Positions 22,621-54,599 of a DNA stretch of 64,000 nucleotides are shown one piece after another. Source of the stretch: Gymnorhina tibicen (lineage: Eukaryota > Chordata > Aves > Passeriformes > Artamidae); contig VXAZ01009467.1 in the NCBI GenBank assembly GCA_013399875.1, forward strand, positions 434,001 to 498,000, written 5' to 3'. The translations under genes and the position numbers were made by a program. How positions within the stretch are numbered: position 1 is the first letter of the stretch; each line of letters opens with the position of its first letter. The notes beneath the pieces are model-generated. The model ran no database searches, had not been told where the DNA came from, and was given only the letters and a program-made list of their open reading frames with translations.

Positions 22621-22626
22621 AATAAA
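22621..22626 (+). terminator. RBBP7 distal poly(A) signal AATAAA
   Basis: A canonical hexamer followed within 20-30 bases by a T/G-rich stretch ('gtttgatgtgtttaatgt'), the expected downstream element. On context it is the best of the three. Confidence 0.6.
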
Positions 22627-22640
22627 ATCTATTTTAAAAA

Positions 22641-23529
22641 AGTTTGATGTGTTTAATGTCCACTGGCGTTAAGTTGAATGCTTTCTTGCCTGAATATAAT
22701 TTAATTGCTGCCTGGTGATAAAGGTATGTATTTTTTAGTTTATAACTTAGCCCACACTTAAAGGTCTGGGAAGATTAGAGTTGTCCTCATGCCAAAGAAA
22801 TTGGAATAGATAACTTGACTCCTTCACAAAGGAAATGGGTATAGGAGGAGGTTTATGGAATCCATGGGGAGAGCCAGTAGATCTCCTGTAAAGTTCAAGT
22901 ATAAATCTTGAGCAGACTCAAGTAACCTCTTTGTGTTTGGGTGATTAGTGGTTGGGTTTTGTTTGTTTGTTTTGATGTTGTTTATGGGTGTGTTTTATGG
23001 GGGATTTTTTGGGTGGTGGTAAAAGCATTGTCCTTTATCATTTTCTTAAGTGCCAAGGTGCCAGTGCCCTCTCAGTGATTTGGTGACACCTGTGTTTGGT
23101 TAGAGCCTTCCTGTAGCATTTTTTACTTAAGCGAGGCAAGTGGGCAGTTGTCTAAAATACATTAGTGTCTGAACAAATACAAAACAAACACACAGTTTGC
23201 TTCTAAACCTTGCACTGACTGAAAAGCTTGAGAATTTTGACTGTATAGAAGCAAAATTTCTCCATATTTATCATGGATCTACGGACAGGTAAGGGATTAC
23301 ATTGGGAGCTGTCAGACAAATCTTAAGTGTCTGCCCGGAGTTTATAGCTCTTAGCTACTTAAGACCTTAATTAAATGAACTGCTGGCTCCCCTGATCTTT
23401 CTGCTCAAGCTGAAAAAAAAGATGACTGTGGTGACTGATACTGAAAATGTGATACCTTGCTCTCCTCTCCTCTGGGACTGTAACAAGTTAGTAGACTAGT
23501 GGGTTCAAGCTGCGTATCTGAAGCTGCCT
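22641..23529. other. Intergenic, nothing recognised
   Basis: AT-rich sequence with a G/T-rich patch (about 22,940-23,020, repeated 'gtttgttt'). I see no gene, RNA or mobile element in it. Confidence 0.5.
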
Positions 23530-23975
23530 GTGCAGGCTCTGGCTGGGATGGAGTGCTTGTCTGTCTGAGCAGTGCTGTGGTGCTGGGGGCTGTGGTTTGG
23601 ATTTATGGCTGGAATGGTGCTGATGGCACCTGTGCTTTGGCTCTTGCTGGGCAGTGCTTGCACACCACAGAGCCTGGGGGGAACGGCAGGAGCTGGGGAG
23701 GAGGCACAGCTGGGATAGCTGACCCCAACTGGCCAAAGGGATATTCCTTACTTTGGGCCATGCTCAGCAATAAAACGGATGGAGGAAAGTAAAGTGAAGA
23801 GGGCCTTTTGTGGTAGCCATTGCTTGGAGGGTGGCAGGGCATTGACCTGCGTCAGGGAGGGGGCAACTGGTTTCATTCACCCCTCACCCACCTCTGAAAC
23901 TCCTCCAGCTGTACCCAGGAGATTTTCTTCTGTTCTCTCCCCCGCCCTGCTGGGGAAATGCAAGTGACAGCACAT
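23530..23975 (+). mobile_element. ERVL-type LTR, partial or degraded
   Basis: A GC-richer block that shares with the element at 35,505-36,275 (there on the other strand) the stretch 'ccaaagggatattcc' at 23,733-23,747 and the same order of blocks: 'ggctgggat' near the start, 'acagctgggatagctgaccc' upstream of the shared core, 'catgctcag' after it, and 'ttctctccccc' near the end. This matches the layout of a common avian ERVL-like LTR as I remember it. The ends are approximate and no internal retroviral region is attached, so it looks like a solo LTR. Confidence 0.65.
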
Positions 23976-24104
23976 GATAAGCATTAAACACTGAATTCAC
24001 AGGTGGTTTCTGGTCAGGCCCTACATTCTTTTGACAATCATTCTAACACATGCAGCTCTTGAAAAGTAGGAAATGAAGATGTTGATGCCTTTTTCTCTGG
24101 TCCT

Positions 24105-24590
24105 AGAATTACGATCCAGAAACATTTTAGGGGATAAAAGGGGTTTTACCTCATTTAATAAGGATCTTATGGTGCACAACTTGACAAGGTGGAAAATGCC
24201 GGAGAATGCACGCGGTGCGTGATGCGTATACTAATTTTATAGACTTTGACAAAGGTTCCCCAACAAGAAGCTTAATAGATAAGGTAATGTCCCCCTATTC
24301 TGGCAACTTCTAGAGTCTCTCCCGCCTCAGATGAGGCTTGTATCCTGTTCACAAAACCAGCTCCTAGAGAGCTGGTTCCAACCTTGGTTCCTATGGAGAA
24401 CCAAGATAGCATAAAGGCTTCAGGCCTTCAACTGGGAGACTTTTAGAATGTTTTATCTTCCTGCCTAGAAAAATACTGGAACTAAGTTATAATATCAGGC
24501 TACAAATATGTGTATACTAAGAACACAGAGAATATATAAAAGGTATATAAAAGAAAAGGCAAAAAATCACCAAGGTGTAACGTCAATGGC
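24105..24590 (-). mobile_element. Solo LTR of an endogenous retrovirus, family A copy 1
   Basis: It is homologous to 39,690-40,165. Both copies share, in the same order, a 'gatcctta/ggatcctta ... gtgcac' block at the left, a 'ggttccccaacaagaagcttaa' or 'gattccccaacgagaggcttaa' block in the middle, and a repeated 'tatataaaag' plus 'gcaaaaaat' block at the right. Minus orientation is inferred from an AATAAA/ATTAAA-type signal near the left end on that strand, and is uncertain. No coding region is attached. Confidence 0.6.
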
Positions 24591-25275
24591 CCAACTTTCT
24601 GGAAAAACAGAAATACTTCCCTGAGAGAATGGGGGTGGTTCCTTCTGGTGCAGATAGAGCAGTGTTCTCTGACATGACCTCTCCCTGCTGCTGGTCCTCT
24701 TAAGTGCTCAGTTCAAGGAGACCTCCTGGCTGCTTGGCACCAGCACGTAGAAAACAGCTCCTTCCTAGAATTGGTGATTCTAGCTTTGTGTGTGAAATAT
24801 GGTTGGGGTTGTTCACTAAAGTCTTTTTACTGCCTCACTAACTGAATGGGAGGGAGAAAGTGGAGTGTAGTAACTGCACTGCCCTTCTCATTGCTTTTCT
24901 TATGCTACTTATTTTTAATTCCCTGCCTGCTGTTACCAGGGCCACCCCCTGCTTTGTAGTCACTAGGTCACCATGCATGGACTTGTCTCTCTCCACACCA
25001 TTTTCAAGAATGGTTCCTATTAAAGTGATGCAGGTAGGTGCAAAAGAGCTTGAATATTCCTCTGGAAGGCTGAGATGCTGCTGGAGTTCAGCGGGCAGGT
25101 GACAACTGGACGGTATGGGCTAAACAGCATGAAAGGTCAAACCTGCCAAAGGACATCTTGGCCACTGCTTGATTAACTGTGCTTTGGTCCAGCTGGTGTT
25201 CTGGGTGTACAAATACTAAAATGCCATGCACAGGAAATGGAAATGAATGCGTTTTCTAAATATGGGTTTGTTTTG

Positions 25276-25531
25276 CCAACCCCCCTGTCATGGGCAGGGA
25301 CATCTTACACTAGGCCAGGTTGCTCCAAGCCCCATTGAACCTGTCCTTGAACACTTCCATGGATGGGGGTTTGAGAAAAGGCATCCACAGCTTCTCTGGG
25401 CAACCTGTTCAGTACCTCACCGCCCTCACAGTAAAGAATTTCTTCCTAATATCTAATCCAAATCTACCTTTTGGGGTTTAAAGTTATTACCCAGCATCAC
25501 TCCCTCTGCTTGTGAAAAGTCCCTCTTTGAC
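25276..25531 (-). mobile_element. CR1 LINE 3' fragment
   Basis: The plus strand reads the reverse complement of a CR1 tail: 'ctgtcatgggcagggaca', 'ggccaggttgctccaagcc', 'catccacagcttctctgggc', 'cctcacagtaaagaatttct'. The terminal octamer repeat is missing at the left end. About 255 bases remain. Confidence 0.92.
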
Positions 25532-28500
25532 ACTGACTGTCAAGTTTTGTCAGGGTTCTAGATTTTACTTACTGAAACTCTGAGAGCTCAGATCTGGAGG
25601 TGTAGGGGTCACTGGTGGTACCTTGAATGCCCCACAAAATCCTACATCCCTCTAGAGCACAGAGGAGCAGCCACCTGGGGCCTAGGGATGCAGTCAGTGC
25701 CTGCTCTCTTACAGCTGAAAGAATGGGATAACTTATTAGGGACCAAAATGAGAGCATAATTTCATTATCTTTAACTATACCCGCAGTTCAAAGTGCAGCA
25801 GTAAATACAACCTCTGCACTGCTTTCTTTTCCCAAGTCTGGATTGTCTTTCTCCACACCTGTGTGCACACAGCTTCCTTCAGTAGCAGCAACCTCATCCT
25901 TTTCAGGCAGCTCTAATACGGCTTGGTCCTGCAGCCAGTATTTAATTAGGAGAGTCTACATCTTATTGGCTAAAAGTGTTTTGTTACTGAGAAGGTGGTG
26001 CTGGGACCAATATGGTTTTTAATTTGCAAGTAGTTTTTTTAAAAAAAAATTTTTAATGCCTGAGTAGCATGTTTGTGAAACACTGGAAGATCATCATATT
26101 GAAGTCTATTTAGCTGAATGCTGTAAGATTTTGATTTTAGTAAGTGTTGCCTCCCACAGGAAGTAGATAACTGCTTATGCACTGCTGTTTGGTAGTAGTA
26201 AATACAATGGGAGTTGAAGTTTAAAAAAAAAGAAAAGTAATAGAACAGTCAACCTGAACAATGGCCCCAGCAAGATATTTATTTATTGCATTAGGTAAGA
26301 GTTACTTTAGGTGTGCTCACACAGTACTTATGGAGTATTCTTACTTCAATGTGTTATTCCTGGAGGTTTATATGTGCTGGGAAAAGGAAGCACTGTCAGG
26401 CTTTCCATCCACTGGCCTTTCTTTTCAAGGGAACTGTGTACAGTTTTGAGACCTACCTCTTTTGTACTGGCTGTTCCCATAAGACCAGGTATAACCAAAA
26501 CTACAGAAGGTAATTTAAAGTGAAAAACAGCCAGTGTAGGGTGACTTCCTCACTTGTTCTCAACACCTACGTATTTAATGCAACTTTTCAATATTTTTTC
26601 TCTCCGAGGCTTTCAGCCTACACAAAGGAAGTCTAAATTCTTTCCTCTTTGAACTGAAATACAACATGAATGACAGTGAAAACTATAAACTGTATTTCAA
26701 ACCAGCTGTTTTATTGTAAAATGCAAGACCCTCGAGAACACTAACTGTTGGATACCAGGTAATTTTTGATATGTAGCCACACAGTTGATGCCATTATCCA
26801 TACTATACTTTATTGTCTTCCATGTGTATGTGATGCCTCTTCACTTCAGCACTGAAACAGCTGAACAAAGCTGTGTAAACTCTCTACAGGGAACAAATAT
26901 TTAAGTCAACACTGAGTTTGACTTGTTGCTTTACAGCCACTGAGATGTTTGGTGGGGTAGATTCTTCATAATTCTTTCAACATCAATTTCTGTCCTGTGA
27001 ATTTCAAACCACAACTTCCCCCAGTTCAAGCAGAGTCAAACATGGATAACAGGTTTTGAGAGTTTGACTATTCTTCCCCTTTAAAAGGCAATGGACCTCC
27101 CTTGTAAAACATCACCAGTGCATAAAATCCATATTCTGGAGAAAAGGGTTAGGAGAAGAGTCAGTAACCACCCAGCAGGAAACAGCACAGGCACAAAGCC
27201 AGCAAAAGCTTTGATGAGCAGGATTTATAAAACAGGCAGCATGACCAAGATCAAATGGTTTTATATGAATACAGGTGTAAAGGGTAGAAATCAACCAAAC
27301 AACTCCAACAAATTACATGGATTAAATACCAGTATCGTATCTTGGACTTGGCAGAACTGAGGTAGTTATTTTGACACTTAACACCAGGACATAAATTTGG
27401 TGGAAGTGATAGTGAACTATAGCAATATGGAGTATCTGTCACATGGCTATATTCAGACTAAGTTTGAAAAGGAGTGACTTAAATTCATTTCCTCAGCTTG
27501 AAATACCATGAGATGTAACAGGGTATTTAAATTTGTAAAGGCTCTAAGAGTTTACTTTCTTGAACTAGAGCTGTAGGAGCAATGTCCTTGACATAGTTTG
27601 GAATTACACAAAGGCCTGCTTCAAGTGTCCCCATCCATGAGACAGGCACAGCCCAGATCCCCGTTTGAACAAGAAATCCAAAACATGCAAGCTCAAAGCT
27701 AAAAGATAACAAACAGTTTTAAAGGAAATGAAAACAAAGTCTTCATGGGCAGCATAGTATTCTTAAATTACTTAAAATTTCAGGCCAGATGGGTGCCAGA
27801 GTCAGCACGATCTGTAAAAGCTAGCACAGTTCAATGAGGCTGAGTTCAGCTGTTGGAAGGAAATACAACCTTCCTTCAAGGAGTGTCTAAACAAGAAGGA
27901 AAAGGTGGAATTATCAATATTTAAATGTATAACATAAACTTAAAAAGAAAAAAAAACCCCAAACAAACCAAACAAAATCAAACCAGAAAGGAACAAAAAG
28001 TATCTGTGAGAAGTAACTTTCTAAAGGCCTAAACCCGAGTATCTCTGACTACATCAAACACATGTGCCTGGAGGGCTCAGAATGCAGCTGGTGAAAGAGG
28101 TTCTGCCCTCAGACCTACTCTTCACAACAGAACAGCTCAAATGTGTGTGTACATGTTTGCATGTGCATTAGCAGGAGAGACTTAGCACTTGATTAAAAAA
28201 AGGGAAAAACCAAAATCCCCAGCTATTAACAGTGATCAAATTTCCCTCTAGCAAAAGCTTGCAAATGTGACCAGTTTTCATAAGGAACTTAAGAAGACTG
28301 GGAAGATCCAAGGAAATAATAACAGATTTAACTTCTGTATCAGCATGCACTGGAAGAAAGGAGAGAAAGAGGTGTTTACAGAGGAGCAGAGGCAGCACCT
28401 TTGAGGAGACAAGTCTCAGATATAAAGGAATACTTTGAAGTACAAGGAGAGTGGCTAAGACCAGACAGTGTAGTTGGATTTCAAAATACTTGGCACAGCT

Positions 28501-30540
28501 CTAGAAAAGGCTCAGGGCTAGGACCTCTGTTGCTCACCTTTTAAACAATGGGTATCTTCAAACAAGTTAACAAACTTTTTAAAATTAAAAAATTAGTACT
28601 ATCTTCAAAGAATCATAGAGCACATCAGTGTATGTTGTAGAACAGTTCCAAATGCTACCTAGAAAAAACAGACACAAAGGAAAACTGAACTCAAAACCAG
28701 TTCCAAAACAAAACTAAGTTTAGGGAAGTTGCCAAATGTGAGAGAATATGCCAAAAAAGGCAAGTAGAACACTTTTCAGTATTAGGAAACTAGGAGGGAG
28801 TGTACATTAGGAACAAATCATCCCACATAATATGACACAGTGTGGAGTACTTGATAAACTTACTAGGAAACATTTTGTAGCCTAAGTCCCTGTATTTTTT
28901 ACATTGCACCTAACTGAACTATGATGGATGAATTTTTGAGAGAGAAGGCACGAGCAGAATTCAAAGCAGGCAGGTGCAGGTTCAGCCACAGCTCCTGCCC
29001 TCCATGGTCCAAGTGACCCTCACCTTAAGACACTCCAAGAGAGCTGAGCAGAGTGCAGCACCCACTCACCCCTTGCTGTGGGCTGCTCCCACCAGATACC
29101 ACCAGGAACGTGCAAGTCACTGCCACGAACCCAGAACAGCCCCTTCCCAGGGCAGCTCACTCCAACAATACGCTTGAAATCAAATTTCACATCTTTTAAT
29201 TTTCACTCTTGACTTTTCAAATAAATACAGTTTCAGCAGATGCAGTTAGAAGACATGAGTACGATGTTAAAGAAAAACTCAGAGTCCAATATATTAAGCA
29301 TACTTATTTACTTAATCTATACAGAATTGAGTAGATAAAATTTCAGATTCACATTAGTGAAAAATCTCTACAAAATGTTTTTGAAAAGCAAAACAAAGAC
29401 TGCCTGTTCATTTATCACTTTTCCTCATGAAAGCAGACATGGGTTGTAAAAATAAAGCAGTGTGTTTAGCACAAACTAGATTTCTGCATCACTTTTTTCA
29501 CAGTTATTTCCATCTACAGTCCAAAGAGGTAGATTTTCTGCAACACCTGAGAATTGAACTGTAACATAACCAGGTGTAATGAAAGGAAGGACAAAACAAT
29601 AGAGATACAGCCCTAACTTACGTGTGCATGTAAACACGTATTTGGGTCTTGAATCACATACAATTTAGCTTTTTGCAGCTTAATCATGGTGAAACTGTTG
29701 ATCAGGCCCCAGTTTTGACAATTAGACACACTCATCTCAGGCTGCATCAGTTTACATCCCAAGTTAAATGGTTTGTAGTAGTGGGAGAAAGGCAGTAATA
29801 CAAGTTTACTTAAAACCCCTACTGGAGCCCCTTTGGCTGCAGCCTGGCAGTGCAATAGCCTGCAGTATGGCAGATCAGTGACAGTGCTGAGCTTATCCCT
29901 TACATCAATTCGTATTTTTTTAAAACAACACTTTTTAAGCAATGCATGAAACTCTGTTGACTGGTTTCAGGAAGCAAAGTACAGCTTGCCTTGGCCAGGT
30001 AAGTTGCTATGATAAGGGTATGTTGAGGGAAGAAAAGAGAGAAGATATCCCCGTTTTAAAAGCCTTTCACTTGGGGCATTCTGCTTCATTTACATATTTA
30101 GCCAGTGACAAAGATACTTGTATTGCTGTTCTATACATCTGTCATGTCTCTAAAAGCCCTTTAAAATATTCGTGCAGCAGGGTCCAAAAACTCACTCTTG
30201 CCTCCATGTAGAACAAGCACTATAGAAAAATTGTTCAGAATACAAATGTCCAAATAATAAATTGTAAAAATAGAAAACTGCGTGTCCTACCTTGCCAAGG
30301 GTATGATGCACCAGATACACAGTTTTTCACTTTTCCTCAGGAAAATTACATCACACTTAGTGTTAGCTGAAAACCAGTTCTCATAACACCTGTTTTTTCA
30401 AGCTTGATTCTATAATGCAAGTAATTTGAACAGCAAGTCTGAAATATTTCTTTCCAGTTATTTTTATGCTATATGGTTCGCATGATCAACGTTTCAAAGC
30501 TCTGAATCTAACCTGACTGACTGCTCATTACTACCTTCTT
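25532..30540. other. Region between the RBBP7 and TXLNG gene ends, nothing firm
   Basis: AT-rich DNA with scattered short open frames and no recognisable protein. Part of its right side may belong to a long TXLNG 3' UTR. An ATTAAA-type minus-strand signal lies near 29,197. I see no RNA gene or clear mobile element here. Confidence 0.45.
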
Positions 30541-30546
30541 TTTATT
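30541..30546 (-). terminator. Possible distal TXLNG poly(A) signal
   Basis: TTTATT on the plus strand is AATAAA on the minus strand, about 1.7 kb after the TXLNG stop codon. Any AT-rich sequence gives such matches, so it is only a candidate. Confidence 0.35.
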
Positions 30547-32247
30547 CCTGCATTGTGCTTGGACCACAAACAAACCCACATAAATTTAGGAGAAAGATGG
30601 CCAGCTTCCCATTTGCTCCGTTTCAGAAATGTCAGTTTTGTACAGTTCCTCTTAGTGGTATGAGCTAAAACACACGTATTAGGCCTTACATAACCTTTCT
30701 CTCTGAGACAGCTAAGTTATTTCAACATACATCACTACAGGAAAAGGACTGGAAGCTCAGTGCAGCCTGAACATTCAAGTAATTTAGCCACTGAACTGCC
30801 AAGGGCAAAGGGGGTGGGAAGCTCGTTGAGATGTGCTTGATTCAGAAACCCCCTCCCAAGTAAGTGCAAAAAACTTTAAGTACCAGAAAAGGCTACACAT
30901 GTTCATATTTCTTAAAATGACAGCAACCAAAACTAAAAAGTAAATGCACAGGAACTAAAATTAGGGGTAGCTTGTAGTTAGGTCACATTGCCTTGCCAAA
31001 AAACAAATGTTGGTCCTAGTTCCTTTCAAGAAAAGAAGTCATAATGTGGATATCAAATTTTCTAGGAAAATACAATATGGTTTCAGGTTAACAAGGGGGC
31101 TTTGCTTGTGGTATGTTAGTGTAAAAATGTGAAGTACCATCTGTACCAGATAATCTGACTAGGAAGGCACTCTGCCAACCGGTGCAGCTTTGAGGTTGAA
31201 CGTGCAGGAAATTCTATTCTGTACTTCAGGAGGCGTATCTCAATCTTCATGTTCAATTACAACCAGTATAATCTTAACTAACACTTGAATACGTCACATA
31301 CCTGGCTATTAGAGGAAGTCTATATGCCAGACTCCTGTCTTCCACACCTCCAGCAGGAAATGTTTTATTTGCCAGCTCTTCAGATAATCCAGAGCTTTGC
31401 TCAGACATGAATGGATTTCTCTAGTCAGGATAACCATGTGGTGGACACACTGCAGCTAAGAGGGAAGAATGTGACCAACACCTGTGCAACAGGCTCCCCA
31501 GCTGCAAAATCCCACTCGGTAGCATCACTGTACATTTTCCCACACATTTATATTTAACATGTTCACAGGTAGGGCAAATAGTCCAAACTAACCTTTACAA
31601 CACAACCCTGAGACATCTGCAAAAAGCTGTACACCCTGTTTCACCAGCTGCAAATTAATGTATTTCAAAGCTGTTTTTTCATACCACAAAGTACATAAAA
31701 CCCTTTTAACGTATCTTTTACTATATTCTGGACCTTTACTTTTTCATTCATATATATGAAAACATATATAGGGGGAAAGCTGACTTTTTTACTGGCCATT
31801 AGACATCCTTATGTAGATAAATTTACTGGAAAAATTGATAAATCTTTCGTATAGTGAGTGGCAAATCAATGAACAAAACCAGAGTGCTGTTCTTTAAAAC
31901 AAAAGAGTGACCTGCTGTCACCATTTTCCCCAAACAATATTAGATCTGTACACAGTCTTCCATGACAGTGATTTGAGTTGTGGGGAGGAAACGCACATGC
32001 ATCCTTTTATGGAAAAATATTTTCTTTTAAAAAATGAGGCAGATGTGCAACACAGTTGTGGAAAATTTAGTTTAAGCTATTTAAAGCTGCTATGCAGCTT
32101 CCTGTACCACATAAGTCCAGTAGTTCTAAGAAAATACAGATATGGTAGAAAAAGTAAGAAAATTTTCACCACAAAACCAAATAGTTACCACCAACAGAGA
32201 AAGTTATACACAAAATATATCTCTCAATACAGTGTTTACACTTCATT
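30547..32247 (-). other. Probable TXLNG 3' UTR
   Basis: This AT-rich stretch follows directly after the TXLNG stop codon, with minus-strand AATAAA candidates at 31,364 and 30,541. Mammalian TXLNG also has a long 3' UTR, so an extent of about 0.9 to 1.7 kb or more is plausible. The end is not determined. Confidence 0.5.
31364..31369 (-). terminator. Possible proximal TXLNG poly(A) signal
   Basis: TTTATT on the plus strand (AATAAA on minus), about 880 bases after the stop codon. Confidence 0.4.
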
Positions 32248-54080
<21,833 letters not shown>

Positions 54081-54121
54081 GATGTGACGGCAGCATCCAA
54101 ACAAGTGCCGAGCGAGGGGCA

Positions 54122-54128
54122 CCGGAAG
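54122..54128 (+). promoter_or_regulatory. ETS/GABPA site
   Basis: ACCGGAAGCG at 54,121-54,130 matches the CCGGAAG core common close to CpG-island start sites. It is about 45 bases upstream of the TXLNG start codon. Confidence 0.55.
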
Positions 54129-54163
54129 CGCTCCCCGGGGGCCCGCCTCTCTCCCGGTCACAG

Positions 54164-54168
54164 CCAAT
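54164..54168 (+). promoter_or_regulatory. CCAAT box (NF-Y)
   Basis: The context CAGCCAATCGCAG fits an NF-Y site. It lies 84-88 bases upstream of the TXLNG start codon. Confidence 0.5.
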
Positions 54169-54187
54169 CGCAGCGCAGTTCTACGGC

Positions 54188-54195
54188 CCACGTGG
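54188..54195. promoter_or_regulatory. CACGTG E-box (USF/MYC type)
   Basis: The palindrome CCACGTGG sits between the CCAAT box and the ZNF143-type site. Confidence 0.5.
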
Positions 54196-54221
54196 GGGGT
54201 CTGCGCCGTCCCTGCCGCGGG

Positions 54222-54243
54222 GCTTGCCGGGAGTTGTAGTCCC
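54222..54243 (-). promoter_or_regulatory. ZNF143/THAP11-type motif
   Basis: On the minus strand the core reads GACTACAACTCCCGGCAAGC, close to the known ACTACAAYTCCCAGCATGC consensus of this class. The site is about 140-160 bases upstream of the TXLNG ATG. Confidence 0.65.
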
Positions 54244-54422
54244 GCCGTCGAGGAGCGGTGGCACGGCACGGCTCCGGGCGAAGAGGGTCAGTGACGGACG
54301 GTCCCCTCCCTACCCGCGCTGCATCCCGCCTCCCTTGTCTCTGTTCCTTCCTTGGCTTTGAAGTCGGGGCCGACTCAGCGGCGTGTCCGTGACGGGGCAG
54401 GAGGCGGGGCGGCCAGGGTCAG

Positions 54423-54560
54423 CAGAATCAAAGAGTGCGTCAGGTTGGAGGGGACCACAGTGGGGCATCTGGTCCAACCTGCTCGAGCAGGGCCATCCCA
54501 GCGCACGGGGCTGCGTCCACGCGGTTCTGGAATATCTCCAGTCAGGGAGGCTCACTGGAG
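54423..54560 (-). mobile_element. CR1 LINE fragment beside the TXLNG island
   Basis: The plus strand reads 'agaatcaaagagtgcgtcag', 'ggttggaggggaccac', 'tctggtccaacctgctcgag' and 'ttctggaatatctccagtca', a CR1 tail in reverse complement. Its CpG content is unusually high for CR1, perhaps kept by the unmethylated island next to it. Confidence 0.8.
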
Positions 54561-54599
54561 ATACTCAGTGATACTAGGCTGCTGCTTCTGCAGGAAAAC

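Larger units (their letters stand above)
22185..22640 (+). other. RBBP7 3' UTR
   Basis: The sequence after the stop codon holds three canonical poly(A) signals in order, at 22,249, 22,501 and 22,621. The first is followed by a run of 12 or more A residues in the genome. The three signals suggest UTRs of roughly 90, 340 and 460 bases. Which one is used cannot be decided from sequence. Confidence 0.7.
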
